From positions 1,510,001-1,574,000 of the forward strand of contig NZ_FOIP01000001.1 of the NCBI RefSeq assembly GCF_900105215.1: a stretch of 64,000 nt of DNA, read 5' to 3'. Below, one piece after another: positions 9,296 to 17,587 of this stretch. The notes under the pieces are model-generated. The model saw only the letters and a list, made by a program, of their open reading frames with translations, was not told the origin of the DNA and did not search any database. Position 1 is the stretch's first letter; each line of letters starts with the position of its first letter. Source of the DNA: Lacrimispora sphenoides. GTDB lineage: Bacteria; Bacillota; Clostridia; Lachnospirales; Lachnospiraceae. Both the position numbers and the translations under genes were made by a program.

Positions 9296-10158
9296 CAGTA
9301 CGTCACCTTCTTTTCCAGTCTGAATTGAATCAATGTCAAGACCATCAGGATTATAAACAGGACGATGGATTCCGCACAGGCCATGCCGAACCGGCTGTTC
9401 ATAAATGCCTCCTGATAAATCTGGTACACAATGACATTGGTGCTTCCGGAAGGACCTCCCTGAGTCATCAGTTTGACCTGAGCATAAGCCTGAAGGGCGT
9501 TGATGACGTTAATGATCAAAAGGAAAAACAGGGTAGGGGATATGCATGGGATGGTAATATGCCTGTGCTTGGCAAAAAATCCGGCTCCTTCAATGGCCGC
9601 GCACTCATACAGATCCACAGGAACACTTTGTAAAGCGGCGGTCAGGAATATAAAGTTTAATCCGATGTTCATCCATACGGTCACAAGGGTCACCGCACTT
9701 AAGGCGTATTTGGGATCCGTAAGCCATCCGATGTGGGTTCCCAGTACCTTGTTGATGATACCAAGGCTGCTGTGAAAGATGAACATGAAAACAACCGAAG
9801 CCGCTGCTGCGGAAATGGCCATGGGAAGGGCATAAACAGTCCGGAACAGATTCTTCCCCTTAATATCCTCATTGCTGATGATGGCCAGGATAAACCCGAT
9901 CACAATGGAGCAGGCCACAGTCATCACTGCATATTGAAAGGATACCAGAAGGCTGTTTTGAAAGGCCTGGGAGGTGAAGATCGTAAGATAATTCCCAAGG
10001 CCGACAAAGGAGGAGACTGCCCCTAGGGGAGTCGTCATGGCAAAACTGAGCCAAATGGTTTTGAGGAACGGCCAAAACAGGAAGGCCGAGAAGAAAAACA
10101 TGGCGGGCAGCAAATACAGATAAGGCTCGATTGCCCGGAAAAACTGCTTCTTTTTCAT
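9295..10158 (-). CDS. Sugar ABC importer permease, UgpA-like
   Basis: 287 residues, six membrane segments, MalF/UgpA type without the large periplasmic insert. The EAA loop appears as ECAAIEGAGFF...ITIPCISP. It begins with the basic MKKKQFFRAIEPYLYLLPA that is common in this subunit and is the first gene of the operon, with AGGAGG eight bases before ATG 10158. Partner of the permease encoded next. Confidence 0.92.
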   Translation of the reverse strand: MKKKQFFRAIEPYLYLLPAMFFFSAFLFWPFLKTIWLSFAMTTPLGAVSSFVGLGNYLTIFTSQAFQNSLLVSFQYAVMTVACSIVIGFILAIISNEDIKGKNLFRTVYALPMAISAAAASVVFMFIFHSSLGIINKVLGTHIGWLTDPKYALSAVTLVTVWMNIGLNFIFLTAALQSVPVDLYECAAIEGAGFFAKHRHITIPCISPTLFFLLIINVINALQAYAQVKLMTQGGPSGSTNVIVYQIYQEAFMNSRFGMACAESIVLFIILMVLTLIQFRLEKKVTY

Positions 10159-10203
10159 GAAAAAAATATCCTCCTTTTCCTAAAAAGAAAAAAAGAACCA
10201 GCT

Positions 10204-10239
10204 TTACATTTCGCCTTAGAGATAATGGCGGAAATGTAA
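10204..10239. repeat. Inverted repeat in the leader of the UgpBAE-like operon
   Basis: TTACATTTCGCC at 10204-10215 faces GGCGGAAATGTAA at 10227-10239: 12 paired bases with one bulged G and an 11-base spacer. It lies downstream of the putative promoter at 10283-10311 and 45 bases before the first start codon, so it could be a repressor operator or a leader hairpin; it has no T-run and is not a terminator. Confidence 0.5.
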
Positions 10240-10282
10240 CGTCTGATTTCTCTTGCTCTCTAGCAAATGTTTCATTGACGTT

Positions 10283-10311
10283 AGTTTATCATATTAATTG
10301 TTATAATGCAA
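10283..10311 (-). promoter_or_regulatory. Putative promoter of the UgpBAE-like operon
   Basis: Minus strand TTGCAT-17 bp-TAAACT, about 125 bases upstream of the first permease start. In the 470-base gap 10159-10632 this, the inverted repeat at 10204 and the plus-strand promoter at 10554 are the signals I can support; the AT-rich middle (10320-10470) holds nothing I recognise, and 10490-10560 is GC-rich and looks structured. Confidence 0.4.
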
Positions 10312-10553
10312 CATATATTTGCCTTAATTAACCATATAATTAGTAATATTTTGATATATTATTAACGAACAGGTGAGAATATGAATTAAATTTAATAAAA
10401 ATATTGAGCGATAAAGGTATAAAAATATACTTAGTACACAATTGAGACTTCTGGTTGACTTGCTTTTTCAAAAATTGTGTGGATTACACAGCTGCTGATC
10501 CGGTCTTCTGCCGTCGGGAACGGCCGCAAAACCTTACGAAAGCCGAATGGCTA

Positions 10554-10582
10554 TTCACAAACGCCTTAGGATGGGGTATAAT
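10554..10582 (+). promoter_or_regulatory. Promoter of the cell-wall-repeat protein gene
   Basis: TTCACA-17 bp-TATAAT, one mismatch to the sigma-A consensus overall, 50 bases before the ATG at 10633. Confidence 0.7.
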
Positions 10583-10632
10583 AAGTCTATTGCACCACAA
10601 ACAGAAATGATATAGAAAGATGGGGATTGTTT

Positions 10633-11586
10633 ATGAATGGTAAGAAAATTTTGTCTCTGGTGCTTGCTGTGTCAATGGCAACAGGGCTTAGCTGCATGAC
10701 TTCCATGGCAGCAACCAGAAAGAAAATCACAACAGTAAACTTAACCGTGACAGCGGATATTGTGCCGGGAGGCTCTGTATTTGAACAACAGGCTGAGATA
10801 ACGACAAAAAACAGTAAGATTGATGTGGGAGAATGCGAATTTACTAACAGCGGATTTCAGTGGTCTGAGCAGGATATACCAAGGCTGGAAGTTAAACTGT
10901 ACGCGCAGGATGGCTATTATTTTTCCGTAGCAGAATCCGGCTTCACAATTGATGGAGGAACCTACATAAAGCAGGCGAGGGAAGATTTCAGCCAGACCCT
11001 GACGGTGACCATAGATCTTCCCAAGGTCGGTGAGTTTACCCAGTCCATAGAAAGCGCAGCATGGGGGTCTAAAACTATGGCTGTGTGGAGTCCTGCCTCC
11101 GGGGCGGGAAGTTATGAAGTTAAGGTATTCCGTGACGGAAAAAACACGGGAGGGGTAAAGACCACCGTGGGGACGAGTCTGGATCTCGGGCTTTTAATGG
11201 GAAAAACTGGAAGCTACACGTTTAAGGTGCGTCCGGTCAACAAGCAGAATGCCGAGAACAAAGGGGAATGGGTTGAGTCTCCTGTCAATTATGTTGATGG
11301 GGCGGCGGCGGAGCTAAACCGTACATCCTCCCAAAGTGGCGGCGGCTGGAAACAGGACGGAACCGGCTGGTGGTATGTGAATCCCGACGGAAGTTATCCG
11401 GTCGGCACCTGGCAGAACATCGACGGACAGTGGTATTTCTTCAATGAGAATGGCTATATGGCTAAAGGCTGGGTTGCATGGAACGGAAAACAGTATTACT
11501 GCGATCTCACAGGAGGGCAGATGCTGGCAAACACCATAACGCCTGATGGGGCTAATGTTGGAGCCGACGGAGCGAAACTTTCTTAG
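10633..11586 (+). CDS. Secreted protein with C-terminal choline/cell-wall-binding-type repeats
   Basis: 317 residues from ATG 10633 (MNGKKILSLV). A signal peptide ends near residue 27 (TSMAA-TRKK). The middle (about 30-130) is a beta-rich region with no family I recognise; about 135-215 looks like a fibronectin-III-type module (WSPASGAGSYEVKVFRDG ... YTFKVRPVNKQN). The C-terminus carries tandem aromatic repeats, GWKQDGTGWWYVNPDGSYP, GTWQNIDGQWYFFNENGYM and GWVAWNGKQYYC, the CW_binding_1 type that holds proteins on the wall of clostridia and streptococci. Likely a surface-attached protein; ligand of the N-terminal part unknown. Monocistronic: own promoter and terminator. A TTG two codons upstream is in frame, but the ATG suits the signal peptide better. 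Confidence 0.85.
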   Translation: MNGKKILSLVLAVSMATGLSCMTSMAATRKKITTVNLTVTADIVPGGSVFEQQAEITTKNSKIDVGECEFTNSGFQWSEQDIPRLEVKLYAQDGYYFSVAESGFTIDGGTYIKQAREDFSQTLTVTIDLPKVGEFTQSIESAAWGSKTMAVWSPASGAGSYEVKVFRDGKNTGGVKTTVGTSLDLGLLMGKTGSYTFKVRPVNKQNAENKGEWVESPVNYVDGAAAELNRTSSQSGGGWKQDGTGWWYVNPDGSYPVGTWQNIDGQWYFFNENGYMAKGWVAWNGKQYYCDLTGGQMLANTITPDGANVGADGAKLS

Positions 11587-11598
11587 AATAAAAAAATT

Positions 11599-11628
11599 GG
11601 CGGGCTGCTTTTAGCGGTCCGCCTTTTT
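11599..11628 (+). terminator. Terminator of the cell-wall-repeat protein gene
   Basis: GGCGGGCTGC and GCGGTCCGCC pair over 10 positions with G-U wobbles around a short loop, followed by TTTTT. Confidence 0.75.
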
Positions 11629-11660
11629 GACCGCCTGGAGACGGACCATTTGAAAAATAC

Positions 11661-11689
11661 TTGTAGGATTAAAGATTCTATCATATAAT
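11661..11689 (+). promoter_or_regulatory. Promoter of the metallo-beta-lactamase/DUF3006/exonuclease run
   Basis: TTGTAG-17 bp-TATAAT ends 22 bases before ATG 11712; a GGAGG ribosome site follows at about 11697. Confidence 0.65.
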
Positions 11690-11711
11690 AACAGGGCGGA
11701 GGCATACAGAA

Positions 11712-12803
11712 ATGACAGTGAAAAAGACAGAAAAATTTTATAAGCGGGTATTGATAGCGGCGGCAATCCTCCTGGCCCTTTGTATGGCAGGATGCAGCCC
11801 AACTGCAAGCTCTTCTCCATTAACCCAAAGAGAAATGGGAAATGAGGCGGGGACAGATCTAAGGGTTCATTTTATTGATGTGGGCCAAGGAGACAGCACC
11901 TTAGTAGAAAAAGACGGTCATTATATGCTGATAGACGCAGGGGAACGGGACCAGGGCGAGACAGTCGCTTCTTATCTGGAGAAACAGGGAGTGAAGAAGC
12001 TGGATTACGTGATCGGAACCCATCCCCATTCAGATCATATCGGCGGGTTGGAGACGATCATACGGAAATTTGATGTTCAAAAAGTCTTTTTACCGGAGAA
12101 AGAACATACCACAAAGGTTTATGAACGCCTGTTAGATGCCATTGCTGATAAAAATTTAAAAATAACCCTTCCAAAGCCAGGGGAAAGCTACTCCTTAGGA
12201 GATGCATCTTTCCAGATCATCGCTCCCAACCGGGATTATGGGGATAATTTAAATAACTGGTCCATAGGCCTTCGCCTGGTTTATGGAAAGAACAGCTTTG
12301 TCTTATGCGGAGATGCAGAAAAAGATTCAGAAAAGGATATGGTGGCAAACGGCTTTCCTTTAAAGGCAGATGTATTGAAGCTTTCCCATCATGGAAGCAC
12401 CACTTCATCATCGGAAGGTTTTATGGATCTGGTTGATCCTGAATATGGAGTGATTTCCTGCGGAAAAAATAATGATTATGGCCATCCTCACAAGGAAATC
12501 CTGGATATGTTAAAAAAACGGAACATTAAGGTTTTGCGGACAGACCAGCTTGGAACCATAGTGGCAGTGAGCGACGGATCAAAAGTTACCTTCTCTGGAA
12601 TCACAGAAGGAACCGATGGAGACAGAACGCAAAGCACGGCAGCAGACCAGGATTATGTAATAAATACCAATACCAAAAAATTTCACCGGCCGGACTGCAA
12701 GTCTGCAGCTTCCATGAAGGAAGAGAACCGGAAAACCTATAATGGCTCCAGAGAGAATTTGATACAGATGGGATATGAGCCGTGCCAAAGCTGCAACCCT
12801 TAG
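11712..12803 (+). CDS. ComEC/Rec2-type metallo-beta-lactamase lipoprotein with Cys-rich tail
   Basis: 363 residues. Lipobox LCMAGC with Cys28 puts it on the outer face of the membrane. From about residue 45 it is a metallo-beta-lactamase fold of the ComEC C-terminal type: VHFIDVGQGDS, THPHSDHIGG (the zinc-binding HxHxDH), LCGDAE, and LSHHGS. About 50 residues at the end form a second small module, INTNTKKFHRPDC...CQSC, with the spacing of an Ada-like metal-binding domain found at the end of many secreted nucleases. A role in extracellular nucleic acid or phosphoester hydrolysis is inferred. The next gene, a DUF3006 protein, is the usual partner in Firmicutes. Confidence 0.88.
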   Translation: MTVKKTEKFYKRVLIAAAILLALCMAGCSPTASSSPLTQREMGNEAGTDLRVHFIDVGQGDSTLVEKDGHYMLIDAGERDQGETVASYLEKQGVKKLDYVIGTHPHSDHIGGLETIIRKFDVQKVFLPEKEHTTKVYERLLDAIADKNLKITLPKPGESYSLGDASFQIIAPNRDYGDNLNNWSIGLRLVYGKNSFVLCGDAEKDSEKDMVANGFPLKADVLKLSHHGSTTSSSEGFMDLVDPEYGVISCGKNNDYGHPHKEILDMLKKRNIKVLRTDQLGTIVAVSDGSKVTFSGITEGTDGDRTQSTAADQDYVINTNTKKFHRPDCKSAASMKEENRKTYNGSRENLIQMGYEPCQSCNP

Positions 12804-12832
12804 CCTGGCACAGAAAGGGAAGGGAAAAGGTT

Positions 12833-13045
12833 ATGAAGTATACCATTGACAGAATCGGGGAAACGGTAATTATCTGTGAGGATGAGAACGGAGATATGTT
12901 AAAGGTTAAAGCCTCTGAACTGCCGGAAGGTGTAAGGGAGGGAGATATCCTTACAGAGACTGAAGGGACGTGGACACTTGAGAAAGAAGAGACGGAGAGG
13001 CGCAGGCAGAGGATTCGTGAAAAGCTGAGAGGGCTGACAGAATAA
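12833..13045 (+). CDS. DUF3006 domain protein
   Basis: 70 residues from ATG 12833 (MKYTIDRIGETVIICEDE), with GGGAAGGG upstream. The N-terminal half is the small beta domain of DUF3006 (TIDRIGE..VICEDENGDML...LPEGVREGDIL), the C-terminal half a charged helix. Function unknown; the family is almost always found beside ComEC-like metallo-beta-lactamases, as here (29 bases downstream). Confidence 0.85.
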   Translation: MKYTIDRIGETVIICEDENGDMLKVKASELPEGVREGDILTETEGTWTLEKEETERRRQRIREKLRGLTE

Positions 13046-13065
13046 AGGATTAAAGAGAGCAAACT

Positions 13066-14058
13066 ATGAAGAATTATATTGTACTGGATCTGGAATGGAA
13101 CCAGAGCGCCGGAGGGAAGGAGGAGACGGTAGAGCACCTTCCCTTTGAAATTATAGAGATCGGGGCAGTAAAGCTTAATGAGGCCCTGGAGGAAGTGGAG
13201 GAATTTAAGCGGCTTATAAGGCCTCGAATTTATCCCGAGCTTCATGAAAAGATATTAGAAGTGACCCACATGGATCAAAAGACTCTGATGGAAGAGGGCT
13301 GTAACTTTGAAGAAGCTGTAAAGGAGTTTCTCATGTGGTGCGGCGACGAAGCCGTGTTTTGTACCTGGGGCTCCATGGACTTAACGGAGCTGCAGCGGAA
13401 CATTGCTTTTTATGGAATTTTAAACCCCTTTCCCAAGCCCTTTCTCTATTATGATGTGCAGAAACTCTACAGCCTGCTTTATGGGGACGGCAAGGATAGG
13501 CAATCCCTTGACATTGCAGTGTTAGAGCTGCAGGTCATGGAAGAGCGGCCTTTTCACCGGGCTCTTGACGATGCCCATTATACCGGGCGCGTTATGAATC
13601 AAATGGATTTTGATAAGGTCCGGGAATATTTGTCTACGGATTATTACCGCTTGCCGGAAAATAAAGAGGAAGAGGTATATTTGGTGTTTCCCGGGTATTC
13701 CAAATATATTTCAAGGCCCTTTGAGACGAAGCAGGATGCCATTGAGGATAAAACCGTTACCGATTTGATCTGCTGCAAGTGCAACCGGATGCTTCGGAAA
13801 AAGATCAGATGGTTTTCCGTGAACCAGAAGTTTTACACGGCTCTTGGTTCATGTCCTGAGCATGGAAATGTAAAAGGCAAGATCCGCATGAGGCGGAGCG
13901 ATGACGGACGTATCTACGTGGTTAAGACCATGAGGCTGGTGGGTGAGGAAGACGTCCGTGAGATTTACGAAAAAAAGGAAGAAACCAAAAAGAAACGGGT
14001 TCAAAAGACGAAGACCAGAAAGCAGAATAAAAAGAAGGGGGATTCCCCCCTTTCCTAA
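13066..14058 (+). CDS. DEDDh 3'-5' exonuclease (KapD/DnaQ-like)
   Basis: 330 residues. The exonuclease domain fills about 1-185: IVLDLEWN (first D and E), the third acid in WGSMDLTELQ, and HRALDDAHYTG with the DEDDh His and last Asp. That is a complete metal site for a DnaQ-type RNase/DNase, nearest in style to the KapD/ERI-1 exonucleases. The C-terminal part holds a CCKCNRM...GSCPEHG zinc-ribbon-like motif and a very basic Lys-rich tail, suited to nucleic acid binding. It overlaps the stop of the convergent response-regulator gene by four bases, and its last codons carry a G/C hairpin that serves as that operon's terminator. Confidence 0.85.
   Translation: MKNYIVLDLEWNQSAGGKEETVEHLPFEIIEIGAVKLNEALEEVEEFKRLIRPRIYPELHEKILEVTHMDQKTLMEEGCNFEEAVKEFLMWCGDEAVFCTWGSMDLTELQRNIAFYGILNPFPKPFLYYDVQKLYSLLYGDGKDRQSLDIAVLELQVMEERPFHRALDDAHYTGRVMNQMDFDKVREYLSTDYYRLPENKEEEVYLVFPGYSKYISRPFETKQDAIEDKTVTDLICCKCNRMLRKKIRWFSVNQKFYTALGSCPEHGNVKGKIRMRRSDDGRIYVVKTMRLVGEEDVREIYEKKEETKKKRVQKTKTRKQNKKKGDSPLS
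14035..14053 (-). terminator. Terminator of the carboxypeptidase/KdpDE-like operon, inside the exonuclease gene end
   Basis: Minus strand AAGGGGGG-AAT-CCCCCTT followed by CTTTTTATT. The hairpin lies wholly in the 3' coding end of the opposing exonuclease gene. Confidence 0.5.
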
Positions 14059-14765
14059 ATTTCGCTTTCCTTCATTCGGTATCCAACCCCGATTTCCGTA
14101 AAAATATATTTTGGTTCCGCCGGATTATTTTCTATTTTTCTGCGGATATGCGCCATATTGACGCGGAGGATCTGATTGTTGCTGTCTGCGTAAGGTCCCC
14201 AGATGTGACTTATAATGTAGTCATAGGTCAGGACCTTGCCGGAGTTTTCTGCAAGAAGGGAAACCAGCTTATATTCGATCTGAGTCAGATGGATCTTATG
14301 TCCGTCCAGTGTGACCAACCGCTTGGCAAAATCAATGAACAGGCCGTCACTGCTGTATGGGGTGGGAATGACAGAACCATCCACGGTGCTGACGGTAGGT
14401 CTTCCATGACGCAGGGCTGTGCGGATCCTGGCTAAAAGTTCGCTGGTTCCAAAGGGCTTGGTTATATAATCATCGGCACCGAAATCAAGAGCGGACACTT
14501 TTTCATGCTCCTGGGTCCTGGCGGAGATGACGATAATAGGAATCGAAGTCCAGCTTCGGACGCTTTTAATGATATCGATTCCGTCCAGGTCCGGAAGCCC
14601 TAAGTCCAGAAGGATCACATCAGGACAAAGGGTATTGATCAAAGCCAGCCCATCCCGCCCGTTGTATGCGGTATTTACTTTATAATCATGTCTTTCCAAT
14701 GCACTTTCAATAAAGTTGCAGATATTCTTTTCGTCTTCAATCATGACGATTGTAAACTTACTCAT
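14055..14765 (-). CDS. kdpE: OmpR/KdpE-type response regulator
   Basis: 236 residues from ATG 14765 (MSKFTIVMIEDE), chosen over the ATG two codons upstream because GGGGAG then has proper spacing. Receiver domain: MIEDE acid pocket, LLDLGLPDLDG with the phospho-acceptor Asp, and KPFG near the dimer face. The C-terminal half is a winged-helix DNA-binding domain (LTQIEYKLVSLLAENSGKVLTYDYI...VNMAHIRRKIE...GVGYRM). Closest in style to KdpE. It overlaps the upstream sensor gene by eight bases. No kdpFABC potassium pump genes are in the window, so the KdpE name reflects similarity, not a shown role in potassium uptake. Confidence 0.85.
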   Translation of the reverse strand: MSKFTIVMIEDEKNICNFIESALERHDYKVNTAYNGRDGLALINTLCPDVILLDLGLPDLDGIDIIKSVRSWTSIPIIVISARTQEHEKVSALDFGADDYITKPFGTSELLARIRTALRHGRPTVSTVDGSVIPTPYSSDGLFIDFAKRLVTLDGHKIHLTQIEYKLVSLLAENSGKVLTYDYIISHIWGPYADSNNQILRVNMAHIRRKIENNPAEPKYIFTEIGVGYRMKESEI

Positions 14766-15849
14766 AAGCATTCTCCCCTAATGGTAATGTAAATGTAAAA
14801 ACTGCGCCATGTTCTTCATTGGCGGCTGTGATGTTCCCGTCGTGGGCAGTAACAATGGCTTTGCAGATAGAAAGCCCGATTCCCATTCCTTTATGGGAAT
14901 CATAGCTGCTGTTGGGCGATGAGGTGTAACCGTCAAATAAAGTCTTCAGCCGTTCTGGGGAAATTCCCACGCCCTGATCCCGGACCTGAAACCAGGCATA
15001 TCCATCCTGTACGAAGATCGACAGGCTGATGGGATCCGTTGAATTGGAGTGATAGACGGCATTTTCCAGTAGATTTATGATAACCTGTTCAATCAAAGTG
15101 GCATCCATGGGAACCATGATGAACTCATCAGGAACCGTCACACGGACAATGGATTTAGGAAGTCTTTTGTGAAAGCGTTCAATAGCTTCGGAAGCTACCT
15201 CTTCTAACGGCTCCGGCCGCTTTAAGACCTGAGCTCCGGTATCCCGGATCCTGGTTACGCTGAGCAGATTTTCCACCATATTTAAAAGCCAGTTGGCATC
15301 TTCCCGGATATTGGAGACCAGGCTGGTTTTTTCTGCCTCAGCCATAGTGTTTGTATTTTCCAGGTATGTGTTACTGGCGCCGATGATACCTGTGAGAGGA
15401 GTCCGAAGGTCATGGGAAATAGCCCGTAAAAGGTTAGCTCTCAAGGCCTCTTTTTCTGCTTCCATTAATAACTTTTCCCGTTCGTTTAAAATACGGCTTT
15501 GTTCCTTTAAATTAGTCGTAGTAGCGCTTGTAATGGTTGAAATGATCAGCAGTGCAAGGAAGGTAACGGGATATCCTTCCATTATAAAATTAAACGCCAT
15601 AAATGGGTAAGTAAACACATAGTTTACACAGATCACACTAATAAAGGAGGCAATGACTCCCGGAATATAGCCGCTGGAATAACGGGAAATCACCACCACT
15701 GCCATCATATAGATGATTCCTACATTGTTAGTATATCCTCCCAGTATGTGCATCATGTAGGAGAGGATGGTGGCAAGCAGGAGGGAAATAAAGGTAATTA
15801 TACAATTTCGAAGCAGATCTTTTTTGGATAATTTTTTCTGTTTACTCAT
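14758..15849 (-). CDS. KdpD-like sensor histidine kinase lacking the KdpD/Usp N-terminal domains
   Basis: 363 residues from ATG 15849, with AAGGGG eight bases upstream. Four membrane segments in the first 115 residues form a DUF4118 (KdpD transmembrane) module; a coiled coil follows, then HisKA with LRAISHDLRTPLTG (phospho-His) and a HATPase domain with INLLENAVYHS (N box), RDQGVGIS (G1) and HKGMGIGLSIC (G2). Full KdpD is about 900 residues; this short form lacks the cytoplasmic KdpD and UspA domains that sense turgor and c-di-AMP, so its signal may differ. It follows the carboxypeptidase gene by 23 bases in the same operon. Confidence 0.85.
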   Translation of the reverse strand: MSKQKKLSKKDLLRNCIITFISLLLATILSYMMHILGGYTNNVGIIYMMAVVVISRYSSGYIPGVIASFISVICVNYVFTYPFMAFNFIMEGYPVTFLALLIISTITSATTTNLKEQSRILNEREKLLMEAEKEALRANLLRAISHDLRTPLTGIIGASNTYLENTNTMAEAEKTSLVSNIREDANWLLNMVENLLSVTRIRDTGAQVLKRPEPLEEVASEAIERFHKRLPKSIVRVTVPDEFIMVPMDATLIEQVIINLLENAVYHSNSTDPISLSIFVQDGYAWFQVRDQGVGISPERLKTLFDGYTSSPNSSYDSHKGMGIGLSICKAIVTAHDGNITAANEEHGAVFTFTLPLGENAYE

Positions 15850-15872
15850 GGAAAACCCCTTGCTATCTAAGG

Positions 15873-17426
15873 TCATTTGAAACGGCCTCCCCGCCGTCTT
15901 TTCCGCTTTGATGAATAGGAACTGCGCCTTTGTTCCAGAATACTGTTGAATTCATCGGCTGAAACACCGGAGTCCCTAAGGCGTTTCATGCGCTGCTCCC
16001 GCCTGATAAGGAAATCCTGCGCTTCTTTGTGTTTCCAATATATGAAAAAGGCAGCTACGCCTCCTATTACAGTGATTGCTCCCACGCTTCCTAATATCAG
16101 CCAGGCGGCTAAAGGGATCTCAAAGGGCCTTAGAGCCTTTTCCCGGTAATCTTCCGTTTCTTTCTCCGAACGTTTTCCGGAAGGAGTCACGGAAGTCTGG
16201 GCTGCAGACGGGTCTAATGCTTCGCCGGATCCGGAGGACGCTTCGGCCTGGGGAGCGGTTGCGATCCTGGTTTCAGCTTCCTTGTTCTGGAATAAGGCGT
16301 CATTCACCTCCAGAAAGGTACTCCCAACGACCCGGTCATTATACCGGTAATTTATTTTCGCGATGGAATTTGGAGGGTCACCCGATGAAATATCATAACT
16401 GAGTTCCGCCTTTGCATCGGAAAAATCAGCTGTTTTAGGCAGGATGATTCTGCTGTCAGGATCTAAAATCAGGGCTTCTGGTCTGGTGATTGACAAACCG
16501 CTGAAATTTAAATCGCTGGTAATGGAACTATAGGTTTTTTCATAATCTGCAGCTTTTAAGGAGACAAAATTTGTAAAACCAAAATCCAAGAGATTTTTAG
16601 TGTCTGTCCAATACTGGGGAGTAGATCCCTTTAAAATTATGGTAACCAGCCTCAACCCATTTTTTTCCGCACAGGTTATCAGGGTATTGCCGGCCAGTGT
16701 GGTATAGCCTGTTTTGCCGCCGATGATGCCCGGATAGTAGAAAGGAGTGCTTTTTCTCATCATTTTATGACCAGGATAGATGGTAAGCCCTTCTTTATTA
16801 ATGGAGTTAGGCGGAAGCTTATAAAAGGTTGTGGAGTCGATATCTTCAAAAACAGGATTGTTAAAGGCTGCTCTTGCGATGAGGGCCATGTCATAGGGGG
16901 AAGTATAGTGCTCCGGGTTATTTAAACCGCTGGGATTGGCAAAATGAGTATTGGTACATCCAAGCTCCTTGGCGCGTACGTTCATCATATCGGCAAAGGC
17001 TTCGGTGCTTCCCGCCACATGCTCTGCAAGGGCGTTGGCTGATTCATTGGCTGATTTAAGCAGCAGGGCATAGAGGCAGTCCCTGACAGACAACTTGTCC
17101 CCTTCATTGATCCCGGCATTGCTGCTTCCGGATTCTACATTAAATACGGCGTTATGGGAAAATGTTACAGTTTCGTCAAGACTGCATTTTTCAATGACAA
17201 TAAGCGCAGTCATGACCTTTGTAATGCTGGCCGGAAAATATTGGTTGTGTATGTTCTGTCCCCACAGAACGGTTCCGGTGTCTGCATCCATCAGAATGGC
17301 TCCCTGTGCCTGAACAGACGGGCCGGAAGGCCAGTCTGCGGCCCCCAGTGAAGTCCCGGTAAAAGAGGAGACAAAAAAAGGCAGGCACAGAAAAAAAATA
17401 AAAATCTTTTTTATATATTGAGTCAT
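15873..17426 (-). CDS. D-alanyl-D-alanine carboxypeptidase (low-molecular-weight PBP)
   Basis: 517 residues from ATG 17426 (MTQYIKKIFIF), GGAGAG ten bases upstream. Signal peptide to about residue 30, then the peptidase S11 domain with all active-site motifs: SITK (Ser67, Lys70), SAN, and GGKTGYT. It trims the terminal D-Ala of peptidoglycan stem peptides outside the membrane. A beta domain and an acidic Ser/Thr-rich linker follow; unlike the usual amphipathic anchor, the C-terminus has a real membrane segment (WLILGSVGAITVIGGVAAFF) and a basic cytoplasmic tail ending SKRKRRRGG, as in DacF-like clostridial enzymes. First gene of an operon with a sensor kinase and response regulator. Confidence 0.9.
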   Translation of the reverse strand: MTQYIKKIFIFFLCLPFFVSSFTGTSLGAADWPSGPSVQAQGAILMDADTGTVLWGQNIHNQYFPASITKVMTALIVIEKCSLDETVTFSHNAVFNVESGSSNAGINEGDKLSVRDCLYALLLKSANESANALAEHVAGSTEAFADMMNVRAKELGCTNTHFANPSGLNNPEHYTSPYDMALIARAAFNNPVFEDIDSTTFYKLPPNSINKEGLTIYPGHKMMRKSTPFYYPGIIGGKTGYTTLAGNTLITCAEKNGLRLVTIILKGSTPQYWTDTKNLLDFGFTNFVSLKAADYEKTYSSITSDLNFSGLSITRPEALILDPDSRIILPKTADFSDAKAELSYDISSGDPPNSIAKINYRYNDRVVGSTFLEVNDALFQNKEAETRIATAPQAEASSGSGEALDPSAAQTSVTPSGKRSEKETEDYREKALRPFEIPLAAWLILGSVGAITVIGGVAAFFIYWKHKEAQDFLIRREQRMKRLRDSGVSADEFNSILEQRRSSYSSKRKRRRGGRFK

Positions 17427-17481
17427 ATTGAGTAATCTCTCCATAAGCTTTCGTTCGGTTTCAGACAATACTTCAATCTAC

Positions 17482-17521
17482 AGTATAGGTTATTTGCTGT
17501 AACAAGTAAAGGTTATTTGCT
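17482..17521 (-). promoter_or_regulatory. Carboxypeptidase operon promoter embedded in a 17-bp direct repeat
   Basis: Minus strand TTTACT (17505-17510)-17 bp-TATACT (17482-17487). Read on the plus strand, AGTATAGGTTATTTGCT (17482-17498) and AGTAAAGGTTATTTGCT (17505-17521) are 17-bp direct repeats with one mismatch and a 23-bp period, so each promoter box is the edge of one repeat copy. A regulator binding site is likely. Confidence 0.6.
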
Positions 17522-17543
17522 ATTTTTCACGTATTTATATACG

Positions 17544-17579
17544 AAAAAACCAGCTGAATATGCCTATATATCCAGCTGA
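17544..17579 (-). terminator. Terminator after the DUF1461 gene
   Basis: Minus strand TCAGCTGGATAT and ATATTCAGCTGG form a 12-bp stem (two wobbles) with a 6-base loop, followed directly by six T. Confidence 0.85.
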
Positions 17580-17587
17580 TTTACGAT

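Noticed and set aside
9869..10075. Several 60-170 residue frames opposite the transport, chemoreceptor and Rph-like genes
   Set aside because: They follow the codon pattern of the true gene on the other strand and lack ribosome sites or motifs.
10490..10560. GC-rich structured-looking stretch with CCGCAAAACC and AATGGCT that recalls a c-di-GMP-I (GEMM) riboswitch upstream of the cell-wall-repeat gene
   Set aside because: The first GGCAAA element and the 3' GGTTGCC are missing, and the clear promoter at 10554-10582 lies downstream, so it would not be in the transcript.
14055..15849. Complete Kdp potassium system
   Set aside because: Only regulator-type genes are here; no kdpF, A, B or C in the window.
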